Assembly (NCBI RefSeq): GCF_021044685.1
Contig: NZ_CP088014.1
Span: forward strand, 4,016,001 to 4,080,000
Length of the DNA stretch: 64,000 nucleotides
Direction of reading: 5' to 3'
DNA from: Bradyrhizobium daqingense
Lineage (GTDB): Bacteria; Pseudomonadota; Alphaproteobacteria; Rhizobiales; Xanthobacteraceae
Made by a program: the position numbers and the translations under genes. Below, piece by piece: positions 35,216 to 43,407 of the stretch (its first letter is position 1; each line of letters begins with the position of its first letter). Under the pieces are notes generated by a model. That model saw only the letters and a list, made by a program, of their open reading frames with translations. It made no database searches and had not been told where the DNA came from.

Positions 35216-36525
35216 TGGCAACCGGCCTCGTCATCTCCGCCCCCGCATCAGGCGTCGGCAAGACCACGCTGACGCTTGCGCTCGCTCGCGCTTGGCGCAA
35301 TCGCGGCCTGAACGTGCAGTGCTTCAAGAGCGGCCCCGACTATATCGATCCTGCGTTTCATGCCGCCGCCACGGCACGCGTCTCCGTCAATGTCGACAGC
35401 TGGGCGATGGATCGCGGCACCATCGCGCATCTCGTCAGCCGTGGTGCTGACGCCGATGTCGTGCTCGCCGAGGGCTCGATGGGCCTGTTCGACGGTGTCG
35501 CCGCACGCGGCGTCTCCGGCACGGGAGCCACCGCAGACATTGCTGAGATGCTGGGCTGGCCCGTTGTATTGGTGATTGATCCTTCCGGTCAGGCGCAGAC
35601 TGCGGCGGCGATCGCTGCCGGCCTTCGCGACTACCGCAAGGGCGTGCGCCTTGCCGGCGTCGTGCTCAACCGCGTCGCCAGTCCGCGTCACGAGGATCTC
35701 GTGCGGCGGGCGCTGAACGATTCAGGCATCGCCGTGTTCGGCGCACTGCCGCGCCATGCCGAGATCAGCCTGCCGAAGCGGCATCTCGGCCTCGTGCAGG
35801 CCGAGGAGCAGGCCGAAATCGGCAAGCTGATCGACGAGGCCGCACGCTTCGTCGCCGAGCATGTCGATCTCGATGCGGTGCTGCGAGCCGCAGCGGGTTG
35901 GTCACCGCAACCTGCTGCGAACGGCCTGAACGTGACGCCGCCGGGTCAGCGCATTGCGCTCGCCCGCGATGCGGCATTCTCCTTCGTCTATCCGCACATG
36001 CTGGAAGCCTGGCGCGCGGCCGGCGCCGAGATCGTGCCGTTCTCGCCGCTAGCCGATGAAGCGCCCGACGCGAGCGCCGACGTCTGCTGGCTGCCCGGCG
36101 GCTATCCCGAGCTTCATGCCGGCAGGATCGCAGCCAATGCACGCTTTCGCAGCAGCCTGCGCTCCTTCGCCGAGACGCGGCCGGTGCATGGCGAATGCGG
36201 AGGCTATATGGTGCTGGGGGCTGCATTGACCGATGCCGACGGTATCAGCCATGAGATGGCGGGGCTCCTCGGTCTGGAGACCAGCTTTGCCAAGCGCCGC
36301 ATGCATCTGGGCTATCGTCTTGCCGAACTGGCTGCGCCGATGCCGGGACATCAGGCCGGCGCGCGTTTGCGCGGGCATGAGTTCCACTATTCGACCATCC
36401 TGGCACAGCCCGACACGCCACTGGCAGTCGTCCACGATGCAACGGGCGCTGTCATCGCCGAGACCGGCTCGCGGCGAGGCCACGCCACCGGCACGTTCTT
36501 CCATCTGATCTCGGAGGACCGGTGA
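35215..36525 (+). CDS. cobB: Hydrogenobyrinic acid a,c-diamide synthase
   Basis: This 436-residue glutamine amidotransferase amidates the a and c side chains, giving the chelatase substrate. It has the P-loop ISAPASGVGKTT, FKSGPDYIDPAFH, AEGSMGLFDG, and the glutaminase nucleophile Cys in HGECGGYMVLG. The ATG at 35215 has GGAGG seven bases upstream; the overlapping GTG at 35212 is less well spaced. Its stop overlaps the GTG of cobA. Confidence 0.96.
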   Translation: MATGLVISAPASGVGKTTLTLALARAWRNRGLNVQCFKSGPDYIDPAFHAAATARVSVNVDSWAMDRGTIAHLVSRGADADVVLAEGSMGLFDGVAARGVSGTGATADIAEMLGWPVVLVIDPSGQAQTAAAIAAGLRDYRKGVRLAGVVLNRVASPRHEDLVRRALNDSGIAVFGALPRHAEISLPKRHLGLVQAEEQAEIGKLIDEAARFVAEHVDLDAVLRAAAGWSPQPAANGLNVTPPGQRIALARDAAFSFVYPHMLEAWRAAGAEIVPFSPLADEAPDASADVCWLPGGYPELHAGRIAANARFRSSLRSFAETRPVHGECGGYMVLGAALTDADGISHEMAGLLGLETSFAKRRMHLGYRLAELAAPMPGHQAGARLRGHEFHYSTILAQPDTPLAVVHDATGAVIAETGSRRGHATGTFFHLISEDR

Positions 36526-37253
36526 GCGGGTTTGTCTCCTTCGTCTCCGCCGGCCCCGGCGATCCCGAACTGCTCACGGTGAAGGGCGCGGCGCGGCTGC
36601 GCGAGGCCGATGTCGTGCTCTATGACGATCTCGCCTCCGGCGCGATCCTCGATCTCGCCCGGCCGGGCGCCAATCTCGTCGCGGTGGGGAAGCGGGCCGG
36701 ACGGCCCTCGACCAAGCAGCACCACGTCAACCGCCTTTTGGTCGACTATGCCGTAACAGGCGCGCGCGTGGTGCGGCTGAAGTCCGGCGATGCCGGCATT
36801 TTCGGCCGGCTCGAGGAGGAGCTGGAGACGTTGCGCGAGGCCGGCATCGGCTACGAGATCATTCCCGGCGTCACATCCGCTTGCGTCGCTGCCGCGCAAG
36901 CCGGCATCCCCCTCACCCGGCGCCACACCTCGCGGCGGGTCCAGTTCTTGACTGGAGCGGACGTCACCGGCGAGCTGCCGCCGAACCTGAATTGGGCGGC
37001 ATTGGCGGATCCGGAGGCGACCACCGTGGTCTATATGGGCCGGCGCACCTTTCCGGCGCTTGCCGCAAGATTGATCGAACACGGCCTCGCTGCGGATACG
37101 CCGGCGCTGTTCGCGGAATCGCTTGGCCGTTCCGACGAGCGGCTGGTGCGCACCACCATTGCCGAGCTGGCCGAGCAGCTTGCGCGCGGCGGCGCCGCTT
37201 CCACGGCTGCCGTCATCCTGTTCGGGGCGCTCGCGGGGGATGATCGGTCATGA
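36522..37253 (+). CDS. cobA: Uroporphyrinogen-III C-methyltransferase
   Basis: This 243-residue SUMT commits uroporphyrinogen III to corrinoids by methylating C-2 and C-7. It has FVSAGPGDPELLTVKGAARL, DVVLYDDLASGAI, VGKRAG..STKQHHVNRLLV in pieces, and VRLKSGDAGIFGRLEEELE, where the residue after Asp is Ala rather than the common Pro. The start is GTG at 36522 overlapping the cobB stop, with GGAGG four bases before it. It ends the long operon, only 18 bases before the next promoter candidate. Confidence 0.95.
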   Translation: MSGFVSFVSAGPGDPELLTVKGAARLREADVVLYDDLASGAILDLARPGANLVAVGKRAGRPSTKQHHVNRLLVDYAVTGARVVRLKSGDAGIFGRLEEELETLREAGIGYEIIPGVTSACVAAAQAGIPLTRRHTSRRVQFLTGADVTGELPPNLNWAALADPEATTVVYMGRRTFPALAARLIEHGLAADTPALFAESLGRSDERLVRTTIAELAEQLARGGAASTAAVILFGALAGDDRS

Positions 37254-37270
37254 TGGCAACCCTTCAGGCC

Positions 37271-37299
37271 TTGACGCAGGCTCTGCGAAAGGGGCACAG
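37271..37299 (+). promoter_or_regulatory. Candidate promoter before riboswitch 2
   Basis: TTGACG at 37271-37276 lies 40 bases before the riboswitch start, as in the other two blocks. The -10 region 17 bases later (GCACAG) is poor, so the call rests mainly on position. Confidence 0.3.
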
Positions 37300-37310
37300 A
37301 GGAGGGGCAT

Positions 37311-37505
37311 GGTGCTCGACGCGGCGCAAAGCGCCGGAGCATAATCGGGAATGGGGATGGGCGGACCCAGTTGCGGCGTCCAAAACCCCAGCCGCCCCCG
37401 CGACTGTAAGCGGTGAGGGGCTCCGATCAGCCCCTGGGCCGCAAGGCACGGGAAGGCCGGAGAACCCCAGTGAACCGCGAGCCGGGAGACCGGCCGTGCA
37501 TGTTT
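37311..37505 (+). promoter_or_regulatory. Cobalamin riboswitch 2 (before the CbiM-like gene)
   Basis: Aptamer landmarks in order are GGAGCATAATCGGGAATGGG, the core CCAGCCGCCCCCGCGACTGT followed by AAGCGGTG at about 37387-37414, CCCCTGGGCC, CACGGGAAGGCC, and the B12 box AGCCGGGAGACCGGCC at 37479-37494. The box differs from the usual CCTGCC ending by CCGGCC. The gene starts 45 bases after it. With cobA ending at 37253, this fills the whole 296-base gap. Confidence 0.92.
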
Positions 37506-37549
37506 TGAGGCCAAGGCCGTCGGGTGTGACGGCAGGAAGGATCTGAGCC

Positions 37550-38227
37550 ATGCATATCGAACCAGGATTGGTGACGGGCGCCAAGCTCGTGCTGAGTTAC
37601 GCAACCGGCATCGCCGCAGGCGGCGTCGCCTTGAAGCTTGCGGTCGAAACCGTGCGCGAGCAGGGCATTGGCTCGTTCGCCGCGCGCACGCTGGCCACCA
37701 CGGCCCTCGTGTTCGTCTTCTTCGAGATCCTGCCGCACTTCCCGGTCGGGGTATCGGAAGTGCACTTCATCCTCGGCTCGACCTTGTTTCTTCTGTTCGG
37801 CGCGGCGCCTGCCGCCTTCGGTCTCGCCTTCGGACTGCTGCTTCAGGGCCTGCTGTTCGAGCCGGTGGACCTGCCGCAATACGGCATGAACGTCACCACG
37901 CTGCTGGTGCCGCTGTTCGCGATCCAGGCCATCGCCTCGCGCATCATTCCGCGCAACACCGCCTATGTCGATTTGAAATACGGTCAGGCGCTGGCGCTTT
38001 CGACCACCTATCAAGCGGGTGTTGTCGCCTGGGTGGCGTTCTGGGCGCTCTACGGCTCAGGCTTCGCCATGACCAACCTCGCCAGCATCGCGACCTTCGC
38101 GGCCTCCTATGCGCTGGTCATCGTGATCGAGCCGCTGGCCGATCTTGCTGTGCTGGCCCTGGCGAAGTCCGTGCGTGGCGTCACTGCGCCCGGCCTCGTC
38201 ACGCCGCGCCTGCACAACGCGGCGTAA
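37550..38227 (+). CDS. cbiM: CbiM-family cobalt transport membrane protein
   Basis: This 225-residue membrane protein begins MHIEPGLVTGAKLVLSYATG; the N-terminal Met-His start is the metal-binding hallmark of CbiM/NikM. About six hydrophobic helices follow. CbiM is normally the substrate-specific part of a CbiMNQO energy-coupling-factor transporter, but no CbiN, CbiQ or CbiO gene is nearby. Placement under riboswitch 2 supports cobalt supply for corrinoid synthesis. The family assignment is firmer than the transported ion. Confidence 0.82.
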   Translation: MHIEPGLVTGAKLVLSYATGIAAGGVALKLAVETVREQGIGSFAARTLATTALVFVFFEILPHFPVGVSEVHFILGSTLFLLFGAAPAAFGLAFGLLLQGLLFEPVDLPQYGMNVTTLLVPLFAIQAIASRIIPRNTAYVDLKYGQALALSTTYQAGVVAWVAFWALYGSGFAMTNLASIATFAASYALVIVIEPLADLAVLALAKSVRGVTAPGLVTPRLHNAA

Positions 38228-38248
38228 GAGATCAGCGGAGGGTGGCCG

Positions 38249-39022
38249 GTGCGGCCGCCCTTTGCGCTCGTCATGCTCGCGCTCTCCCTGATAGGCATCG
38301 GTTGCGGCGATCCCGCGCAGCTCACGCGCGCCGCAATCGCTGCCATCAACGCGGCCGATCTCGTCCTGATCCCGCGCAAGGGGACGGCGAAATCCGATCT
38401 TGCGGATCTGCGGCGGACGATCTGCGCGGACGTGCTCACCAGCGCGCGCACGCGGATTGCCGAGTTCGATCTTCCCGTGCGCGACGCAAGCGAGGTGGAT
38501 TATCGCAAAGGCGTGGACGATTGGCACGATGCGGTCGCCGCGACCTGGTCGCAGACGATCGCGGATCATCTCGAAGGCGATGGCAAGGTCGCGTTGCTGA
38601 TCTGGGGCGATCCTTCTCTCTATGATTCCTCGCTGCGGATTGCGCGCCGGCTCGACCCATTGCCCGATATCGAGGTCGTGCCCGGCATCACCTCGATCCA
38701 GGCATTGTGCGCGGCGCATGCGCTGCCGCTCAACGACATCGGCGAGCCGTTCCTGGTGACGACCGGGCGCCGCCTACGCGAAGGCGGTTGGCCGCAAGGC
38801 GTCGATACCGTGGTGGTGATGCTCGATGGCGGCACGGCGTTTCAGTCGCTCGATCCGGCCGGTCTTCACATCTGGTGGGGCGCCTATCTCGGCATGCAGG
38901 ATCAGATCATCTTGTCCGGCGCGCTGGCCGACGCCGGTCCGCGTATCGTCGCGATGCGGCAGGAAGCGCGCGAGCGGCATGGCTGGATCATGGACAGCTA
39001 CGTTCTCAAGCGCCTGACGTAA
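38249..39022 (+). CDS. cobF: Precorrin-6A synthase (deacetylating)
   Basis: This 257-residue tetrapyrrole methylase methylates C-1 with loss of acetate, an aerobic-pathway-specific step. It has LIGIGCGDPAQLTRAAIAAI, VLIPRKGTAKSDLADLR, WGDPSLYDSSLRIA, and PGITSIQALCAAHALPLNDI. The start is GTG at 38249 with GGAGGG six bases upstream. It lies 21 bases after the CbiM-like gene and 10 before cobT, so the three form a riboswitch-2 operon. Confidence 0.95.
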   Translation: MRPPFALVMLALSLIGIGCGDPAQLTRAAIAAINAADLVLIPRKGTAKSDLADLRRTICADVLTSARTRIAEFDLPVRDASEVDYRKGVDDWHDAVAATWSQTIADHLEGDGKVALLIWGDPSLYDSSLRIARRLDPLPDIEVVPGITSIQALCAAHALPLNDIGEPFLVTTGRRLREGGWPQGVDTVVVMLDGGTAFQSLDPAGLHIWWGAYLGMQDQIILSGALADAGPRIVAMRQEARERHGWIMDSYVLKRLT

Positions 39023-39032
39023 GCGAGGCAGC

Positions 39033-40085
39033 ATGCTCCCCGAATGGGTCTACCGGCAGTGCCCCGAAATCTCCGCGGCTCCTCGCGAGGCGGCAGTCGT
39101 GCGGCAGGCGCAACTGACGAAGCCGACCGGCGCGCTCGGACGGCTGGAGCAGCTCGCCATCGAGCTTGCGGGCCTGCAGGCAACGGAGCAACCGCGCGCC
39201 GCGTGCGTGCCGATCATCGTCTTCGCCGGCGATCACGGCATCGTCGCGCAGGGCGTCTCGGCCTATCCGCAGGAAGTGACCATCGCGATGATGGCGAATT
39301 TCGCCTCCGGGGGCGCCGCGATTTCGGTGCTGGCGCGCGAGCTCGGCTCCAGCCTGGAGGTAGTCGACGCCGGCACGCTGGCGCAAGGGGAGATGGCGGG
39401 CATCGTCACGGACAAGCCGCGCGCCGGGACGCGCGACTTCAGTGCCGAAGCTGCGCTCGAACCGGCGGAGCTGGCATTCGCGTTCGAGGCAGGCCAGCGC
39501 GCCGTTGCGCGCGCAGCCGCCAATCAGCCTGATCTCCTGATCTTCGGCGAGATGGGCATCGGCAACACCACGGCGTCGGCGGCGATTGCCGCGAGCCTGC
39601 TCGGCATCAGTGCCGAGGAAATCGCCGGCAGCGGCACCGGCATCGACGCCGCCGGCCGCGCGCACAAGGCACGCGTCATCGACGCCGCGATCGCGCGCCA
39701 TGGCATTGCGGGGGCGTCGCCCGAAAACATCCTGCGCGCGGTCGGCGGTCTCGAGATCGCGGCGATCTCAGGTGCGATCATTGCGGCTGCGCAAGCCCGC
39801 ATTCCCGTTTTGATGGATGGCTTCATCGTCTCGGTCGCGGCGCTGGCGGCGGTGCGGCTCAATCCGTCGTGCCGGCCATTCCTGCTGCCGTCGCACCAAT
39901 CGGCGGAGCAGGGGCATCGGCTGGTGCTGCGCGCGCTCAACGTTCAGCCGCTGATCAGCCTCGATCTCAGGCTCGGCGAAGGCTCCGGCGCCGCAATCGC
40001 GCTGCCGCTGGTGCGCCTCGCTTGCAGCCTCCACAACGGCATGGCGACGTTCGCGCAGGCCAACGTGCCTGATAGGCCTAGCTGA
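39033..40085 (+). CDS. cobT: Nicotinate-nucleotide-dimethylbenzimidazole phosphoribosyltransferase
   Basis: This 350-residue enzyme activates dimethylbenzimidazole to alpha-ribazole phosphate (CobU in P. denitrificans naming; not the chelatase subunit CobT). It has TKPTGALGRLEQLAIELAGL, FAGDHGIVAQGVSAYPQEVT, FGEMGIGNTTASAA, and the catalytic glutamate in LGEGSGAAIALPL. Its product is used by the cobS gene product, and its substrate is made by BluB, both encoded about 20 kb upstream. It overlaps a convergent phosphatase gene by eight bases. Confidence 0.96.
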   Translation: MLPEWVYRQCPEISAAPREAAVVRQAQLTKPTGALGRLEQLAIELAGLQATEQPRAACVPIIVFAGDHGIVAQGVSAYPQEVTIAMMANFASGGAAISVLARELGSSLEVVDAGTLAQGEMAGIVTDKPRAGTRDFSAEAALEPAELAFAFEAGQRAVARAAANQPDLLIFGEMGIGNTTASAAIAASLLGISAEEIAGSGTGIDAAGRAHKARVIDAAIARHGIAGASPENILRAVGGLEIAAISGAIIAAAQARIPVLMDGFIVSVAALAAVRLNPSCRPFLLPSHQSAEQGHRLVLRALNVQPLISLDLRLGEGSGAAIALPLVRLACSLHNGMATFAQANVPDRPS

Positions 40086-40650
40086 TCCGCTGATTGACCG
40101 ACACGACACGCCAGCCGCTGGCGAGCCGGTCGATCCGGGTCAGCGACAGCGGATCGATCACGAAGCGCAGCGCGGCTTCGGGCGTGAGATCCAGCGCGAT
40201 GGACAGCGCCGCGCGGATCGTGCCGGAATGTACGACGAGCGCCGCTGAGCCCGGGCCGATCCGCGAGAGTCCAAGCCGGACACGCGCGACCTGATCCTCG
40301 AAGCTCTCGCCGCCCGGCGGCCGCCCGCGCGCCGGTTCGCGCCAGAACTGCGCATAGGCCGCCTCGCCATCCGCGGCGATGTCGTCGTGCCGACGACCGG
40401 TCCATTCGCCAAAATCCTGCTCGCTGAATTCGGACATCAGCTTGGGCGCGAACCCCAGCGCTTGCGCGGTTTCCACCGTGCGTCGCGACGGGCTCGCATA
40501 GCTCGCAACGTCTTTCGGCAGGCGCTGCCGTAGAGCCTGCAACTGCGCGAGATCGCCGAGGTCGGCCGGCGCGTCGGCCGCATGGATCGTCCCCTTGATG
40601 CCGTCGACCGGCGCATGCCGTATCAGCCAGAGGAAGGTCTCGCCTTCCAT
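40078..40650 (-). CDS. Histidine phosphatase family protein, possible alpha-ribazole phosphatase
   Basis: This 190-residue phosphoglycerate-mutase-like protein has the family's catalytic core: LIRHAPVDG at the N-terminus, YASPSRRTVETAQALG, SEQDFGEWTGRRHDDI and the second histidine in LVVHSGTIRAALS. In the family, the alpha-ribazole phosphatase dephosphorylates alpha-ribazole-5'-phosphate or cobalamin phosphate, and this position beside cobT fits that role. The ATG at 40650 follows GGAG by six bases. It runs away from riboswitch 3 on the opposite strand, so it has separate control. Confidence 0.85.
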   Translation of the reverse strand: MEGETFLWLIRHAPVDGIKGTIHAADAPADLGDLAQLQALRQRLPKDVASYASPSRRTVETAQALGFAPKLMSEFSEQDFGEWTGRRHDDIAADGEAAYAQFWREPARGRPPGGESFEDQVARVRLGLSRIGPGSAALVVHSGTIRAALSIALDLTPEAALRFVIDPLSLTRIDRLASGWRVVSVNQRIS

Positions 40651-40702
40651 GCTCGTCTCCAAGGAAGTTGGTCAGTGTGGCCATAGCGCCGCATCTGGCA
40701 CA

Positions 40703-40731
40703 TTGACTCTGTCTTGGCGGTAATCCTAGAT
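40703..40731 (+). promoter_or_regulatory. Candidate promoter before riboswitch 3
   Basis: TTGACT at 40703-40708, a 17-base spacer and CTAGAT at 40726-40731 form the best promoter match of the three riboswitch leaders. Transcription would start near 40738, at the 5' edge of the aptamer. Confidence 0.5.
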
Positions 40732-40737
40732 GCTCGC

Positions 40738-40915
40738 GACGGTTTTCCCGAGAGGGAATGAAAAGGGAATGCGGTGCGGGGAAGATTGTCCCCAATGCCG
40801 CTGCTGCCCCCGCAACTGTAAGCGGTGAATCCTTCGTCACGAGCCACTGGGTCCTCGGTCCCGGGAAGGCGACGAAGCGGTCACGACCCGCGAGCCAGGA
40901 GACCTGCCGTCAGCC
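40738..40915 (+). promoter_or_regulatory. Cobalamin riboswitch 3 (before the TonB-dependent receptor)
   Basis: This is the closest of the three to the consensus: GAAAAGGGAATGCGGTG, core GCTGCTGCCCCCGCAACTGT followed by AAGCGGTG at about 40800-40825, GAGCCACTGGGTC, CCCGGGAAGGCGACGAAG, and B12 box AGCCAGGAGACCTGCC at 40893-40908. The leader continues about 120 bases to the receptor start. The 387-base gap 40651-41037 is filled by promoter, riboswitch and leader. Confidence 0.95.
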
Positions 40916-41037
40916 GTGGTCACACGCGAAGATGTCGGTCGGGGAGTACAGACATCGGCTTCATCGAACGGCTGACAAGCCCAGGATGAGGCCTCGTTCG
41001 CGGTGACGTGCCACTGACGTCATACCGAGGCCCAACC

Positions 41038-43395
41038 GTGTCTTCCATCCCCAGTACACGACCGCGCAAATTCATGCTCGCGTCTGCGGCGCTCACGTCC
41101 TTCGCCGTCATCGATATGCCGACCGCCCTGGCGCAACAGGTTCGCGAGCCACTGCCGCCGGTCGAAGTGTCTCCCGCTCAACCCCGCAAACAGGCAAGGC
41201 CGGTGAGCCGGGAGGCGCAGAGCGCACGCCGTGCGCCTGCGCGCCGGCCAGCGACCGCATCTGCAGCACCAAAGCCCGTCGCGCCGACCGCCGCGGCAAC
41301 GACGCCGCTCAACAGCAATGCGGTGGCCGAAAGCGCCTCGCGGCTCGGCCTGACCGTACGGCAGACGCCCGCGACCGTCGAAGTCATCTCGGCCGAGACC
41401 ATGCGCGAGCAGGGCTATCGCACCGTGTCCGAGGTGGCGCAGGGCGCGGTCGGCGTCACTGCCGGCGACAACCCGGCCGAGCCTGCGGCCTTCTCCATGC
41501 GCGGCTTCACCAACAGCCAGATCAACACGCTCTACAACGGCATCAAGATCGGTCCGCAGAACATGACCTCGCGGATCGTCGACACTGCCAATCTGGAGGC
41601 GGTGGAATTCCTGAAAGGCCCGGCCTCGCTGATCTCGGGCGAGGGCGCCGCCGGCGGCGCGATCAATTTTGTCACAAAGCAGCCGCATACCGGCGCGATC
41701 CGCAATGAGGCGGACTTCTCCTGGGACTCGCTGAACTCGTTTCGCACTCATTACGGCTCGGGCGGCAGCACCAATGTGCAAGGCCTCGACTATCGCTTCG
41801 ACATCAGCCGCTCCACGCTCAACGGCTTTGCCGACGATACCAACGTCAAGACGTTCGGCACGTCCGGCCAGCTCAATTACCGCGTCTCCGATAGTCTCAA
41901 GATCTGGGGCGCGATCGAGTACCGCGAGGATCGCTCGAAAGCCTATTGGGGCGCACCGCTGGTGGCGATGGCCTATAGCGGCGCGCACGCGACGAGCGGC
42001 ATCGTCTCCGGCAATTACGTCTCGAACTACAACGGAACCAATCTCGGCCCTGTCACCATCGACGACCGCACCTTCAACACCAATTACAACGTGCTCGACA
42101 ATCGCAACGTGGCGCAGGAGGTCTGGCTGCGGGGCGGCTTCGAGCTAAAGCTGGCGCCTGACCTGACGCTGAAGAGCCAGGCCTATGGCTACGGCGCGGA
42201 ACGGACCTGGTTCAACAACGAGATCGAGGCGTTCAATTCCACCACCAACCTGGTCGACCGCGAGCGCTTCTATGTCGCGCACAGCCAGCGTCTGGTCGGC
42301 AACATCACCGACCTGATCTGGGACTCCAATATTGCAGGCTTCGACAATCGCCTCGTCACGACGGTGTCGTCGAGCTATCTCGATTTCGTCAGGCCCGGCG
42401 CGGCCAACTTTCCCGGCGATTCCGTTTCGCTGGTCGATCCCAATCGCGGATTTTACGGACTGCTCACGACGCAGCAGCAGACCGCGCGCATCGACAACGA
42501 GGCGCTGTCGTTCGAGGACCGGCTGAAGCTGACGCGCAGCTTTGCGCTGATCGGCGGCCTGCGTGTCGAGCACATCGGTCTCGATCGCAATTCAACCAAT
42601 TCCGCTGGGCTGGTCAGAGCGGGCTTCCCGTTCACGAAAGACTGGGCCCCGGTAACGGGGCGCATCGGCTACACCTGGGAGGCCATTCCCGGGCTGACCT
42701 TCTTCAGCCAGTACGCCACCGGCGCCGACGTCGCAGCCAACAACATCTTCCTGCTGAGCCCGGCCCAACCGCTCGATCTGACCACCGCGCGCACCTATGA
42801 GACCGGGGTCAAGCACCTGTTCTGGGATAACAGGGCGGAGTGGTCGTTCTCGGCGTACGACATCCTGCGCAAGAATGTCTATGCCGCGGCCGGCGGCATG
42901 CAGCTCAACATCGCCGGGCGGCAGGAATCCAAGGGCGTCGAGCTTGCCGCATCGGTGCGGCCGATCGAGCCGCTGCGGCTGTGGGCCAACATCGCCTATG
43001 TCGATGCGCGCTATGCCGACTACAATTTCGTCGGCGGCTCGTTCTCCGGCAACACGCCACCGAACGTACCGCGCATCGTCGCGAATGCCGGCGCGTCGTA
43101 CCGCTTGTTCACGCCCTGGCCGGTGGAGCTGGGCATCATCGGCCGCCATGTCGGCGACCGTTACAACACGGACGCCAACGTCGTGACGATGAAGGCCTAC
43201 ACGGTCGCAGACGTCTATGCCTTCGTCGATATTCCCAAGACCGTGTTTGGCGCGGCCGATCAGGCCCGCCTGGCCTTCCGCGTGCGCAACATCACCGACA
43301 AGCGCTACGCGATCTGGGGCGATCCGTTCTATCCCGATCAGATCCTGCTTGGCGCGCCGCGGACCTATGAGCTCTCGGCGGCATTCAAATGGTGA
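41038..43395 (+). CDS. TonB-dependent receptor, siderophore-receptor type, under cobalamin control
   Basis: This outer-membrane receptor of about 785 residues is expected to import a corrinoid or a cobalt/iron chelate. After a signal peptide (hydrophobic core ending TALAQQ) comes LPPVEVSP, a possible TonB box, then an unusual Pro/Ala/Arg-rich linker of about 60 residues. The plug domain has TPATVEVISAETMREQGYRT, SMRGFTNSQINTLYNGI and EFLKGPASLISGEGAAGGAI. The barrel ends with the typical aromatic YELSAAFKW. Length and plug resemble FhuE/FpvA-like siderophore receptors more than BtuB (about 600 residues). GTG 41038 has GAGG seven bases upstream; GTG 41008 is an alternative. Confidence 0.9.
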   Translation: MSSIPSTRPRKFMLASAALTSFAVIDMPTALAQQVREPLPPVEVSPAQPRKQARPVSREAQSARRAPARRPATASAAPKPVAPTAAATTPLNSNAVAESASRLGLTVRQTPATVEVISAETMREQGYRTVSEVAQGAVGVTAGDNPAEPAAFSMRGFTNSQINTLYNGIKIGPQNMTSRIVDTANLEAVEFLKGPASLISGEGAAGGAINFVTKQPHTGAIRNEADFSWDSLNSFRTHYGSGGSTNVQGLDYRFDISRSTLNGFADDTNVKTFGTSGQLNYRVSDSLKIWGAIEYREDRSKAYWGAPLVAMAYSGAHATSGIVSGNYVSNYNGTNLGPVTIDDRTFNTNYNVLDNRNVAQEVWLRGGFELKLAPDLTLKSQAYGYGAERTWFNNEIEAFNSTTNLVDRERFYVAHSQRLVGNITDLIWDSNIAGFDNRLVTTVSSSYLDFVRPGAANFPGDSVSLVDPNRGFYGLLTTQQQTARIDNEALSFEDRLKLTRSFALIGGLRVEHIGLDRNSTNSAGLVRAGFPFTKDWAPVTGRIGYTWEAIPGLTFFSQYATGADVAANNIFLLSPAQPLDLTTARTYETGVKHLFWDNRAEWSFSAYDILRKNVYAAAGGMQLNIAGRQESKGVELAASVRPIEPLRLWANIAYVDARYADYNFVGGSFSGNTPPNVPRIVANAGASYRLFTPWPVELGIIGRHVGDRYNTDANVVTMKAYTVADVYAFVDIPKTVFGAADQARLAFRVRNITDKRYAIWGDPFYPDQILLGAPRTYELSAAFKW

Positions 43396-43407
43396 GGTCG
43401 TGAGCGC

